Assembly: GCF_030848805.1 (NCBI RefSeq)
Contig: NC_092363.1
Span: 13,322,241-13,386,240, forward strand
Direction of reading: 5' to 3'
DNA: 64,000 nt
DNA from: Temnothorax longispinosus
Taxonomy: Eukaryota; Arthropoda; Insecta; Hymenoptera; Formicidae
The notes under the pieces are model-generated. The model saw only the letters and a program-made list of their open reading frames with translations. It did no database searches and was not told where the DNA came from. A program made the position numbers and the translations under genes. This document shows, piece after piece, positions 45,124-56,779 of this stretch. The stretch's first letter is position 1, and each line of letters opens with the position of its first letter.

Positions 45124-46509
45124 AAGCAAAACAATGATTACATCAAGTAGTGTTTTAACTCATTTTGATGCAAAATTATAAATTGTAATTACGTGTGACT
45201 CCAGTGATTACGGGGTAGGCGCAGTACTAACAATAAGTCATATAATCCAAGGAGTAGAAAAATCTGTGTTATTTGCATCTAGTACGTTATCAACAGCTGA
45301 ACAAAGATTTTTAAAGGAAAGAGAAAGTCTTGCTATAATCTTCAGTCTAAACAAATTTCACAAATATATCTTTGGTCGTAAGTTCACATTAATAACTGAT
45401 CAGCAACCATTGCAGTTTATTTTTTAAAAAAATAAGGGAATTCCATCAGTAACAGCAGCAGCGCGTATCACTCGTTAGGTGCTAACGTTGTCAGCATATG
45501 ATTATGATATCAAGTATAAAAAAGGCAAGCTTATGCAAATGCGAACGGGTTGTCACGAGTACCATTACCTACATCTACGAAAGTGCCCTGTGAATTATTT
45601 TCGTTTAATTTAGTTAATAATATTCCGTTGCATGCAGCGGACAAAGGCAACACAGAAGGATTTAATTTTGATAAAAATAATAGATTTTGTACTCTCAGGC
45701 TGCCCAATGCATGTAAGCGATATCTCTAAAACCATTTTTTACAAGAAGACATGAATTGTCTGTTGAAAATGATTGTTTGTTATTAGGTAATAAAGTAGTA
45801 ATTCCAAAGGCCTTGCAAAACGAAATCTTGAGTCTCTTCCACGAGCAGCATGTAGGTATTGTACGAACAAAGATGTTAATAAGATCATATTGTTGGTGGC
45901 CAGAAATTAACGATGATTATGTTGAAAAATTTATAGCGTCATTGTCAACAAACTTTGAATTTTTCAAATAACAGTAGTCTATTTTCTTGGTCTATTGCTT
46001 CACATGCGTTTTACAGAATAAATATCGATTTCTTTTACAAATGCAAACATACTTTATTGATTGTAGTCGACAGTAAGTCTAAATGGATTGACGTTAAATT
46101 GATGTATCAAGGTTCAACTGCCGACGAAACCAACCTAAAATTAAAAGAAGTCTTCTCAATTTACGGTCTACCTGTTAAACTGGTACCAGATAACGGCCCA
46201 CCATTTAATTCATCTGAATTTAACGCTTTCTGTCAAGCAAATGGAATAAAGACAATTATCCTCAGAGTAATCGCAGCGCAGAGAAAAGTGTCCAAACAGT
46301 AAAAAAAACGTTAGAAAAACTTTTGTTTCAGGAAAAAGTAAAGGAGATCAGTAAAAGCCTGTTGTCGTGGTTATGGAATTTCCTATTTATGTATCGGAAT
46401 ACACCATCCACTGTAACTGGAAAATCTCATGCAGAAAGTCTATTCAAAACCGAGAACTAGATTTGACTTGATTAAACCATCCTCAATAGAAATGTTTGTA
46501 AGCAAACGC
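45124..46509 (+). pseudogene. Gypsy RNase H and integrase, broken
   Basis: RNase H shows TCDSSDYGVGAVLT near 45194, STAEQRFLKERESLAIIF near 45290 and LITDQQPLQFIF near 45395. Integrase shows the zinc-domain piece LFHEQHVGIVRTKMLIRSYC near 45830. Its catalytic core has DFFYKCKHTLLIVVDSKSKW near 46027 and LVPDNGPPFNSSEF near 46180. Multiple stops and frameshifts are present. The gene is cut at 46509 by the fold-back transposon and resumes at 50282. Confidence 0.85.
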
Positions 46510-47212
46510 TCCGGATGTATGTATGTGAAGTTAGCCCCGCACTTTTTGAATTTTTAGTTTTTTTTTTTTGTGCCGTATTGTGCTACGTTTGTGCTGTATT
46601 GTGCCGCAAACCGCAACTCCGTAACTCAAAGCGTATTCGAGAAAATTAAAAAAAAACAAAATTTTTGATAGCCCCGCATTTTTCGAATTTTCAGTTTTTT
46701 TTTATTGTGCCGTATTGTGCTGGATTTGTGCTGACTTGTGCCGCAAACGAGAGATTGATAACTTCGATAACAATTAAGAAAAAAAATAAAAACAAAATTA
46801 TACTAGCCCCGCACTTTTATCGAAATAAACCCATTTTTTTTTGGTTGATAGATAATAATTTGTGCCACGTTGTGCCGTTGGAACTAACTCGATATCTCTT
46901 TTCGTTGGGCAGATAAAAAATATTAAATTTTTAAACAAAATAACAATTAATTACTTTTAAAACGCATTTATCAAACTTCTGTAAACTGTGCTGAGTTTCG
47001 CTAGATGAGTACAACAAAGAAATGGCCAAAAATGCATAGAAAGTTGCAGGGGTTGAAAATAATGGGCTAAGAGAGGGGGAGAAATGGGGGTGAAAAAAAA
47101 AATTTTACAATTTAAAATTTTTTAAAATTGTGCCAGGTTGTGCTCGAAGAGTACAATAACTTTTCTTAATGACAAAATGTCCGCAAGTCGTTAGTTTTCG
47201 CAGCACAACCAT

Positions 47213-47612
47213 CTAGAGAAAGCAGTTTTTAGGAATTCCAATTTTCAAATCGCTATAACTTTTTAACCGTGACAGGGAATGAAATTTTGCGACTTGTGTT
47301 GAGTTGTGCTGGACGGGCACAACAAGAAAACGGCTAAAAAAAAATCGAAAGTAGCAGGGGTTGAAAATAATGAGCCAAAGGGGATGAAGGTGAGAAGAAA
47401 AATTCGCATTTTCAAATTTTTTAAAATTGTGCCGGATTGTGCTAGGCGAGTACAATAACTTTTGTTAATGACAAAATGTCCGCAAGTCGTTAGTTTTTGC
47501 AGCACAACCATCTAGAGAAAGCAGTTTTTAGGAATTCCAATTTTCAAATCTCTATAACTTTTGAACCGTGACAGGGAATGAAATTTTGCGACTTGTGCTG
47601 AGTTGTGCTGGA
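47213..47612 (-). repeat. 299-bp unit, left arm (about 1.3 copies, inverted)
   Basis: This is the reverse complement of the units in the right-arm array; the full copy spans 47213-47511. Confidence 0.85.
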
Positions 47613-47785
47613 CGACCCTGTTGAACACCCTCGATTTTACCTTTTTTAACATTGTTATTGGTTTATCTCGTGTAGCACGACTCAGCACAATTTACAAAAC
47701 TGGATTATCTACGGTTCAGACATGGCATGGGGTTTAGAATTCTTCTACTACTAAAACCCAAGTTCCTAGTTGTATTGTAACAGTT

Positions 47786-49611
47786 GTATTGTAAAATCCA
47801 TAAAATGTGACCTGTCGACATTTTGTCATTAAGGAAAGTTATTGTACTCGCCTAGCACAATCCGGTACAATTTTAAAAAATTTAAAAATGCGAATTTTTC
47901 TTCTCACCCCCGTCTCCTTTGGCTCATTATTTTCAACCCCTGCTACTTTCGATTCTTTTTTAGCCGCTTTCTTGTTGTGCCCGTCCAGCACAACTCAGCA
48001 CAAGTCGCAAAATTTTATTCCCTGTCACGGTTCAAAAGTTATAGCGATTTGAAAATTGGAATTCCTAAAAACTGCTTTCTCTAGATGGTTGTGCTGCGAA
48101 AACTAACGACTTGCGGACATTTTGTCATTAACGAAAGTTATTGTACTCGCCTAGCACAATCCGGCACAATTTTAAAAAATTTGAAAATACGAATTTTTCT
48201 TCTCACCCCCATCCCCTTTGGCTCATTATTTTCAACCCCTGCTACTTTCGATTCTTTTTTAGCCGTTTTCTTATTGTGCCCGTCCAGCACAACTCAGCAC
48301 AAGTCGCAAAATTTCATTCCCTGTCACGGTTCAAAAGTTATAGCGATTTGAAAATTGGAATTCCTAAAAACTGCTTTCTCTAGATGGTTGTGCTGCGAAA
48401 ACTAACGACTTGCGGACATTTTGTCGTTAACAAAAGTCATTGTACTCGACTAGCACAATCCGGCACAATTTTAAAAAATTTGAAAACGCGAATTTTTCTT
48501 CTCACCCCCATCCCCTTTGGCTCGTTATTTTCAACCCCTACTACTTTCAATTCTTTTTTAGCCGTTTTCTTGTTGTGCCCGTCCAGCACAACTCAGCACA
48601 AGTCGCAAAATTTCATTCCCTATCACGGTTCAAAAGTTATAGCGATTTGAAAATTGGAATTCTTAAAAACTGCTTTCTGTAGATGGTTGTGCTGCGAAAA
48701 CTAACGACTTGCGGACATTTTGTCGTTAACAAAAGTCATTGTACTCGACTAGCACAATCCGGCACAATTTTAAAAAATTTGAAAACGCAAATTTTTCTTC
48801 TCACCCCCATCCCCTTTGGCTCGTTATTTTCAACCCCTGCTACTTTCGATTCTTTTTTAGCCGTTTTCTTGTTGTGCCCGTCCAGCACAACTCAGCACAA
48901 GTCGCAAAATTTCATTCCCTGTCACGGTTCAAAAGTTACAGCGATTTGAAAATTGGAATTCCTAAAAACTGCTTTCTCTAGATGGTTGTGCTGCGAAAAC
49001 TAACGACTTGCGGACATTTTGTCGTTAACAAAAGTCATTGTACTCGACTAGCACAATCCGGCACAATTTTAAAAAATTTGAAAACGCCAATTTTTCTTCT
49101 CACCCCCATCTTCTTTGGCTCGTTATTTTCAACCCCTGCTACTTTCGATTCTTTTTTAGCCGTTTTCTTGTTGTGCCCGTCCAGCACAACTCAGCACAAG
49201 TCGCAAAATTTCATTCCCTGTCACGGTTCAAAAGTTACAGCGATTTGAAAATTGGAATTCCTAAAAACTGCTTTCTCTAGATGGTTGTGCTGCGAAAACT
49301 AACAACTTGCGGACATTTTGTCATTAACAAAAGTCATTGTACTCGACTAGCACAATCCGGCACAATTTTAAAAAATTTGAAAACGCGAATTTTTCTTTTT
49401 ACCCCCATCCCTTTTGGCTCGTTATTTTCAACCCCTGCTACATTCGATTCTTTTTTAGCCGTTTTCTTGTTGTGCCCGTCCAGCACAACTCAGCACAAGT
49501 CGCAAAATTTCATTCCCTGTCACGGTTAAAAAGTTATAGCGATTTGAAAATTGGAATTCCTAAAAACTGCTTTCTCTAGATGGTTGTGCTGCGAAAACTA
49601 ACGACTTGCGG
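47786..49611 (+). repeat. 299-bp tandem array, right arm (about 6 copies)
   Basis: Units begin with ATGGTTGTGCTGCGAAAACTAA at 48085, 48384, 48683, 48982 and 49281, spaced exactly 299 bases, with a partial unit before and after. Copies differ by a few percent. Two overlapping open frames of 80-88 codons recur in every unit, but the unit is not a multiple of three and nothing supports coding. Confidence 0.95.
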
Positions 49612-50281
49612 ACATTTTGTCATTAAGAAAAGTTATTGTACTCTTCGAGCACAACCTGGCACAATTTTAAAAAATTTTAAATTGTAAAATTTTTTTTTTC
49701 ACCCCCATTTCTCCCCCTCTCTTAGCCCATTATTTTCAACCCCTGCAACTTTCTATGCATTTTTGGCCATTTCTTTGTTGTACTCATCTAGCGAAACTCA
49801 GCACAGTTTACAGAAGTTTGATAAATGCGTTTTAAAAGTAATTAATTGTTATTTTGTTTAAAAATTTAATATTTTTTATCTGCCCAACGAAAAGAGATAT
49901 CGAGTTAGTTCCAACGGCACAACGTGGCACAAATTATTATCTATCAACCAAAAAAAATGGGTTTATTTCGATAAAAGTGCGGGGCTAGTATAATTTTGTT
50001 TTTATTTTTTTTCTTAATTGTTATCGAAGTTATCAATCTCTCGTTTGCGGCACAAGTCAGCACAAATCCAGCACAATACGGCACAATTAAAAAAAACTGA
50101 AAATTCGAAAAGTGCGGGGCTATCAAAAATTTTGTTTTTTTTTAATTTTCTCGAATACGCTTTGAGTTACGGAGTTGCGGTTTGCGGCACAATACAGCAC
50201 AAACGTAGCACAATACGGCACAATAAAAAAAAACTAAAAATTCAAAAAGTGCGGGGCTAACTTCACATACATTCCGGATGT

Positions 50282-50731
50282 ATTGAAAAACGATTGTATT
50301 CAGTAAATGACCCAGTCTATGTAAAAAATAAGCAATTTAAAATCTGGAAGAAAGGCAAGATTGTGAGTCACTCTACTTATTTAGTACAGATAAATGGTAG
50401 CGTCAAATCTGTTCATGCGGATGACATGCGTGTAAATTTCCCATATCAGGAAACGATTAAAAGAGACGTGTGCGTACCGCAGTAACCGACAGATGTACCG
50501 GAAGTAAGCGATAATGATATTGTGACTGATTTAAGTTCCAATAATAATAGCGGGGCTAAGACTAAGATTGAACATACAATTACTGAAATACCTAGCACTC
50601 CTAGCAGTAAACAGACTTTAGAAGAAACGGCTTATGCGGATCCTAATATTAACAAAAAAACCGTTACACCCAAGGCTTATACCACACGATCGGGTAGAGT
50701 CATAAAACCGCCCATAAAATCAAATTTATAA
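50282..50731 (+). pseudogene. Gypsy integrase C-terminus
   Basis: The frame continues the integrase after the fold-back insertion: YSVNDPVYVKNKQFKIWKKG, then VHADDMRVNF and a stop near 50483. A second frame (50522-50731) ends AYTTRSGRVIKPPIKSNL, the usual C-terminal TRSGR motif of gypsy Pol proteins. Confidence 0.8.
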
Positions 50732-50756
50732 TCTTAAAAATAAGGAGGAAGAGAAA

Positions 50757-50938
50757 TGTTGTGTTTATGACTCTATTCGATCTGCATAGTCTATGACATA
50801 GTGATAAGAGTTGCGTTAGGTTGGCTAGCATGAGCAGAACAGCGACAGCGGCGATCGAGATCCGAGCTTTGGATACACTGTTGGCTGTAAGATTAAATAC
50901 AGTTTTTACAATACAGTTGTTGATTATTTAAATACACA
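50757..50938 (+). repeat. Probable 3' LTR (or part) of the old gypsy element
   Basis: The purine tract AAGGAGGAAGAGAAA (50742-50756) leads into TGTTGTGTTT, a plausible LTR start. The end at ACA (50938) is a guess. No second copy is present to check against. Confidence 0.5.
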
Positions 50939-50944
50939 GCATTG

Positions 50945-51890
50945 TCGTCAATTTGACTGCGGAATATGTTCTTCAGATTTGGTTCACATTGGAGACCAAC
51001 TGAGGACACAGCAGGCCCTGGCTTTGGCATTATCGTTCCGCTGGCATTTGTTTCCCTTTTGGCAACATCCCACAACCAAAATGTTTGCTGGGCCGATACT
51101 TCTGCAGTCGCTTCAAATTATTTTAGTTACTGATCAGCCAGTTCTGCTGCCTTAAAAATTTGTCGGTCTGTTTGAAAGGCGGCAATCTGTCCTTCCTCTT
51201 CTTAATTATAAAAAGCCATTTGTCTATGCCTGCTACTACATGATCTTTTATTAAGCGTTCTTTTAAGTCTCCAAAGTTGTAATCTACACCCAGTTTCTTT
51301 AAATCAGTAATATATGCATCAAAAGTCTCTCATTCGTGCTGATTTCGTGTGAAAAATACATGTGAATTCACACTTACATTTTTCTGTGGGATAAAATAAT
51401 CCTTCATCGTTGCATTACAATATTCTGTAAAATTCGTAATTTATCGCATATCCCCGCAGGGTTCGCAATCTACTACCAATACTGTCCTTCTCCTCTCACT
51501 TTAACCCTTTGGACCAACGGCTTAACGTCTCTTTCCGAAAGACGGAGCCCAGTTTTCTCCGCACAAGAGCCTATTTTGCACGAAGGGGCGCAGCTATCGG
51601 AAAAACATTCCATGCTTCATGGCTCTAGTGGACTCGAACCTGGTTCCTCAGATTACGAGTTTGGCGCTCTACCACTAGACCACACTGCCGCCCTGGATTA
51701 CAATATAAAAATTTTTTTTTCTTCTTCCGTCAGTGTAAATGTGTTATACACATCAATACAAGTATCACCAATACTATGCAAAAGTAATTCCACTTGTATG
51801 TCGCCTGCCATGCGATCTGTTCCTGATGCTGTTCCATAGATGAGAAATCTCTGCTTCCACCGCTTCCAAAAACAACAAGTTTTTCTTTAA
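50945..51890 (-). pseudogene. Gypsy gag fragment, minus strand, split by a SINE
   Basis: Read on the minus strand: WKRWKQRFLIYGTASGTD and LLHSIGDTCIDVYNTF near 51870-51740, then the SINE. After it come MKDYFIPQKNVSVN, FFTRNQHE, DAYITDLKKLGVDYNFGDLK and ERLIKDHVVAGI (51410-51230), ending in degraded sequence near 50950. This is the typical gypsy Gag layout. It is head-to-head with the previous element's 3' end and belongs to a different copy. Several frame breaks are present. Confidence 0.8.
51424..51696 (-). mobile_element. tRNA-derived SINE inserted in the gag fragment
   Basis: On the minus strand the head reads GGCGGCAGTGTGGTCTAGTG then GTAGAGCGCCAAACTCGTAA and CAGGTTCGAGTCCACT. It has a Pol III A box (TGGTCTAGTGG) and B box (GGTTCGAGTCC) at tRNA spacing. 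The body has GAGACGTTAAGCCGTTGGTCC split words typical of a conserved SINE region. A 10-bp duplication ATTACAATAT (51414-51423 and 51697-51706) flanks it. Confidence 0.85.
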
Positions 51891-52575
51891 GAAAATTGTT
51901 TTTTTTTACATTAATTGATTTATATTGTTTGCAAAAATAAAAAGTAAGGAATTTGAATTATAAATACTTAACAAAATATTATGTCACAATACTGTAACTT
52001 TCAAGCCTTATAACTCGAAAAGTACTTAATGAAAAAATACTTAATTATAGTGTTTTGGAAAGCTCTCGACATAAGCTATAAGAATATGCAATAAAAAATA
52101 GGGGGTTCCATTTAAGAAACTGAAGGTGTCCTTGACCTGTCCTTAACGATGCCACCCAAGGTCAAATCAATGACACCATCTTATGTTCCCCTCAAAACCA
52201 TACAATTTTTGTCTGGAACGTTTTTCTCTAAAATGCTTAGTTTTTGAAAAAAAAGGGGTGGGCGGGTGGTCTCAGACACCCGGTATATACTGTGCCGTTA
52301 TATCGTTTAGATTTTCTAGCTATCCCAGCATTCTCGGACCTTCGTTTTGAGTCGCCATCTTATCGTTTGTTGTATACGTTGACTTTGTCTTTTACTTAAA
52401 ATTTTTACTATTTTTCTTTAATGTTTACTCAATGTTCTTTCACTTGCCGCAGCGCCATGTAATAAGCTTCTTCAGGAACAATAGTCTCTTGTATATAATT
52501 CGTTATATATTCTTCTTTGCGTGTCTCTCGTCCTTTACATGTTCTTCAAGTAACTGTTTTCTGAAATCGCCGGCA
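51891..52575. other. No gene recognised
   Basis: AT-rich sequence. 52080-52290 has a GGTGTCC..GGTCAAATC segment and ends with GGTGGTCTCAGACACCCGGTATATA, which resembles the end of a dispersed repeat. I cannot assign it to a family. Confidence 0.3.
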
Positions 52576-53162
52576 ATAAGGCAGAACTTGTGATAAGGCT
52601 AAATAATTTTGATCCTTCTGATACGTGGAAGATGGGATCAACCGACAACGAAAAAGAAGCCGTAGGAGACGATACATCCGTTAGGGCAAGAGGTGCAGAA
52701 AGACAGAACTACGCGTTGTTGGCCGATTTCAAACAAATATTGAGAAGAGAATTGGAGCTCACGAAAAGAGAAAAGGTCCTGATGGAACGAGAATTAGTAT
52801 ATCATGAGAACCAGTTATTGAGACAAGCACCACAGTCTGACATGCTGTCAGGAGACTCGAGGGCGAAGCTAAGTATAAAATCTATGGCAGATCTGATAAA
52901 ATATTTCGATGCATCTGAGGGTTCGTCCAAAAAATAGGAAAAACAATTTCAGCTGTTAATAGCAACGTACGGATTGAATAAGAACTCAGCCAAGATTTTA
53001 ATCTCTACAAAGTTCAAAACTAAAGTATTGCGTCGGTTTTATTCGAAACCCGAATATACCGTGCATGCCAAAAGTTCCGGAACAGCTAATTATCTCAGAA
53101 AGTATTTATTGGAAAAATGTTTCAGATTAAAGTTGGAGAGTTCAAATGGGGGTAATAAATAA
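52576..53162 (+). pseudogene. Gypsy-type gag fragment, plus strand
   Basis: The first frame (52590-52937) is charged and helical (FKQILRRELELTKREKVLME) and leads to MADLIKYFDASEGSSKK and a stop. The frame continues with EKQFQLLIATYGLNKNSAKI, TKVLRRFYSKPEY and YLRKYLLEKC, and ends at 53160. The FDASEGS and FYSKPE motifs match gypsy Gag proteins of insects. Nothing downstream (no protease or pol) is present, so this is a small fragment with one internal stop. Confidence 0.65.
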
Positions 53163-53776
53163 TCTTATTAGATTTTGAGTTCGGGACTAATGTTGGGCCC
53201 AGTAGGGTCCAAATTAAAACTCTCACTTTTTTAAATACTTGTTTATACATCTCCTTAAAGCTTTCTGTATATTTCACACGCTCACAGATGATTTTTTTCT
53301 AATTTAAAAATTAGGAACTAAGTTTTATGCCGAACGAAAACTCATAATTTTGTACCCATTCTGCACGCACGCACGCACACATACATACACACACAGGGAT
53401 CAGATCCCCGTCACGTTTACGTTGACCTTGGGTTACATCGAGAGCGGGGATCTAACGGATACTTTTAAGTTTAAATTCGAATTCAGTGACCTCAAAAACC
53501 CTTTATAAAAATGCATTTTTTCATTTACACGAAGTCTTGAATTTTGTCCAGTTTTTGACCGATATCGGCTCACTGTGCGCCGCTTCATTTTGGGCTCATT
53601 GTATAGTCGGTGGATTCTTAACTTTAAATTGATATTTACATGATAGACTTTCTCTCGCTTTTTGATCGCTATATATGTATCAAGTTCAATGAAAGTCGTT
53701 CAACCCCCCAAAACTTCTCGAAACTTGGGAGTTTCAAAAGTAAAATCCAAAGAATGCTCTTAATAGTACTTACTAA
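53163..53776. other. No gene; short (CA/CG)n microsatellite at 53362-53395
   Basis: The microsatellite reads CACGCACGCACGCACACATA and continues with CACACACA. GGGATCAGATCCCCG near 53397 is a short palindrome. The rest is AT-rich with no coding frame I trust. Confidence 0.6.
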
Positions 53777-53914
53777 GGCCCAGTTTCCCAAACTTTGGTT
53801 AACTTTTAACTTTAGGTTAACTCACTCTTCGTCTCTTTCTAAGGGGGACTAGAAAGAGACGAAGAGTGAGTTAACCTAACGTTAAAAGTTAACTGATGTT
53901 TGTGAAACTGGGCC
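53777..53914. mobile_element. 138-bp fold-back MITE (GGCCCAGTTTC ends)
   Basis: GGCCCAGTTTCCCAAAC at 53777 and GTTTGTGAAACTGGGCC to 53914 are inverted ends. The arms continue through GTTAACTCACTCTTCGTCTC and its inverse to a 10-base loop. There is no coding capacity. Confidence 0.9.
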
Positions 53915-54189
53915 TATAAGAGGAACATTTTGCTGTAAAGTTTGTTTCTCTAAGACTTTCCTAATATGAGTAAAAAAATCGAGGTACAAAGGCCCTTTCG
54001 GAACTTTGACCCCCAACTTTTAACCACCTGCGGTTTTCATCAAAAAATTTCTTTTTACCAAATCTTTAAAACAACCTAGCTTCCGAAGGGCGGATTTGCT
54101 CGCGGCTGGTCAGAGTTCGGAGTAGGCGCGGAGGAAGACACAAGACTCGGTTTTCAAGTTGCAGTAACAAATATTAATTCTATGGTAAT
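53915..54189. other. No gene recognised
   Basis: Intergenic-looking sequence, with a GC-richer stretch from 54085. Confidence 0.4.
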
Positions 54190-56779
54190 CAATAAAGTAT
54201 TGAGACTCGTGGAAATGTCAACAATAAAAACGGCGATGCGAGTCAAGCGCGGAACATAGTGCGCAATAAAGTTTCTATGGTAATCGGTAATATATTTACA
54301 TGAATCGCGTATTTACATACAAGCACATACAAGCTTTATTCGCGGTTGGAGCGCTACGTAACGAACAAGGATTTCTACGGTGCTTAGATACAAGAGTTGC
54401 GTATGCACCAGTACGTTTGATTCGCGGATGGGATCTTGTGTAGTCGCGTATGTACTGTTACGTCCAACCCCGGGACTAGGATAAGAAAATCTGGGAAGCA
54501 AAAGAAAGGCTAACCAGAGGGGTCGGGGTAAGGAAGGACGCAACTAGATACTTGCAAATGTCACTCGCAGGTACACGCTCTGAGGCGCGTGGCGCGAGCC
54601 GAACGCACTTTCGATGGTTCAGGAAGGTTCAACGTCCGTAGGGACGCGCGGTAGGACGCCTTCCGTGAGCGGTGCGATCGTCGGTCCTCTTTCGAGTCAG
54701 GGAATTCAATCTCTTTAACTCAGGATCGGACGATTTCGAGAGGGAAAAGAGTAGCAGGGTAAGGTTATATTTAAATGGGAATGTATTTATATAACATAAC
54801 TAAAACATTTATTAAAAATATAAGTTGAGTAACTATCAATATTACAATAAGTGAGAACAAGGCAAATTAAACGCGGGATTGAAAACATTTAAGATAGATT
54901 TAAGGGTAGAATGTATGTGTAAGGTGTATGTTTGTGTACTTCTCGCGGGTGTTACATTGGTGCGGGTGTGATCGGGCAGGATCTTTGAAGGGGAAACCTA
55001 TTCAATGCACATCCTGCCCGCTATTATTACAATCGAGATCAGAATTGAATTACATAATTCTTTAGCTAAGTGTACGTGTGGTGTATATGTGTATTTGAAA
55101 CTAAATTAAGTCGCAATTAAAAATAAAATATAAAGAAATATTCGCGGGGTGAAAATAGAGAGACAAAATTTATGCATGGAAAATAATTAAGGACCGCCTT
55201 TGGTATGAGGTTAAGGTTATTTAAGGTTTTAAGACGTTTAATTTTACTGATTCTATAACCAGCCTATTCCGTCGATTTCGTCGATTTAATTGACGTTTAA
55301 TAAGACATTATTGGAAATATAATTCATTTAATTTAAAATAACTATTATGTTGGATTTTACTGAGGCATGAGATGAAAGAAAAAGAGGGGAGGAAACTCTT
55401 CTAGTTTAAGAAAATGCTATGAGTTCAAGGAGACAGCGAACCGGCCGAATCCGCGACAGCGACGAAGACGCTGGGAGCCAAAGGCCGACAAAGTCAGCCA
55501 GACCCGCGACAACGCCAACGACCGCCGCAAATTCAGTGCCTACGCCGATCAAAACAAAAACCCGCGATAGCAAAAACGAGGAAATAATATGAGTCCACCG
55601 ACGTCAATCAGCTAACCCGGAATAATAAGAAGGAATACCCTGCGTCCGCCGATGAATCAGCTAACCCGGAATAATGAGAAGGAATACCTCGCGTCCACCG
55701 ATAAATAATAATGATAATCAGACTTACTACTTGTTGATGTGTTACGTTCAATCTGGCTGGATCTTTTTGGGCCCTGTGGATAGATTCTCATCGATACTCA
55801 ATGAGTTTAAGTTCGCGCGCAGAATTTAACTTAACTCAAGATCGGGTTTGAATGTGATACCGTTCGTAAAATGGAAGAGAAGGGAAGTAAATTGAACTAA
55901 AAAGATTAACCGGAGGGAAGAGATGAACCGGGATGCAGAGGTGAACTGTCTGAAGAAGAGCTGAACTAAGAGAGGGAGTCACGCGATGTTGCGATTTATA
56001 TAGGAAAGTTCAAAGGATGGAAGGGGTGGATTTCGTGTAGGATGTCTGGTTTTCGTTTCGAGGATTTCTTATTGGCGGGATGTTTCTTACTCAAGAGGTG
56101 AATTTCTCAGTTTTCGCCTATCCTAGAAAGCTAAAGACGGTTATCGATTTTTCCGGTTTTCCATTGGTGAGTCCTCTCGTAAGGCCCCCACTGTCTTATT
56201 GGAGATGTAACCCATCGCTTCTTCCAGTGACGTATTTTGTTTTTTGGCTATCGCCGATTTCTCTTTTATTAGGGTTCTGGGTTTTTAGTTTATCTTGCGA
56301 CCCTATTTTTAGTACCGACAGACAAATGCATTCCATCTAATCTTAATTGTAGTTTTATTGCAAACAGAAACTTCCGCCACGTGCTTTTACAAGATTTCCA
56401 AAAGCACGTTTTAGACCTTGTTTCTGTTTGTCGGAACATTGCGGCAATTTTGAGCTAGTCGCGCGATGCAATAAAGATCCTAAGCAAACTCCGTCTGAGA
56501 TTAAGGCTTTTTGGCGCGTCGTGTCGCCGGGTTTATAGTTACGGGCCAGACAAAGTTGATAGAAAAAATCCGATCACGTATGCCCCGTCTGTCAGTACTT
56601 TATTCTGGAAGGTCGCTTTGTCGCCTAGGCAAATAGCTAATTAAAAAAGGGAATGTGAGAAGATCAAAGCTCACTCGCCGATCGATAACCGTCCGTGCTC
56701 AGTTTGATTTTAATCTTAAGAACTATTCTAAATTTTTAAGAGGTTTCCGCGAAAAGGGAAAATCGTGGAATCCACAGGA
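54190..56779. repeat. Unresolved LTR- or transposon-derived block
   Basis: 54205-54250 (GACTCGTGGAAATGTCA, ACGGCGATGCGAGTCA, GCGCGGAAC) matches the ends of the element at 62049-62997. TGTTACGTCCAA at 54465 and TGTTACGTTCAA at 55740 look like two related LTR-like starts. A short inverted pair CGGGCAGGAT / ATCCTGCCCG lies at 54986 and 55012. A 50-bp tandem repeat (GTCCACCGA, AATCAGCTAACCCGGAATAA) starts at 55592, 55644 and 55693. A nested hairpin (CAAACAGAAAC..GTTTCTGTTTG around CACGTGCTTTT..AAAAGCACG) lies at 56352-56431. No protein is recognisable. Confidence 0.5.

Larger units (their letters stand above)
46519..50272. mobile_element. Fold-back DNA transposon, Mutator-like, 3.75 kb
   Basis: The ends are ATGTATGTGAAGTTAGCCCC and its inverse, inside a 9-bp direct repeat TCCGGATGT (46510-46518 and 50273-50281). 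A 9-bp duplication and long inverted arms suggest a Mutator-like element. Unique arm sequence of about 690 bases at each side is near-identical. Inside each arm a 299-bp unit recurs: about 1.3 copies on the left and about 6 on the right. Hexamer GCACAA/TTGTGC occurs repeatedly in the subterminal parts. No transposase is present. Confidence 0.85.
42740..50938 (+). mobile_element. Old Ty3/gypsy retrotransposon with three nested insertions
   Basis: Coding similarity runs in order RT (42776-43620), RT end (44031-44131), RNase H (45124-45480), integrase (45640-46480) and integrase C-terminus (50282-50731). It is interrupted by a 409-bp insertion, a solo LTR and a 3.75-kb DNA transposon. No gag or 5' LTR is recognised. 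A purine tract and LTR start follow the last coding segment. All frames are heavily broken. Confidence 0.85.
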
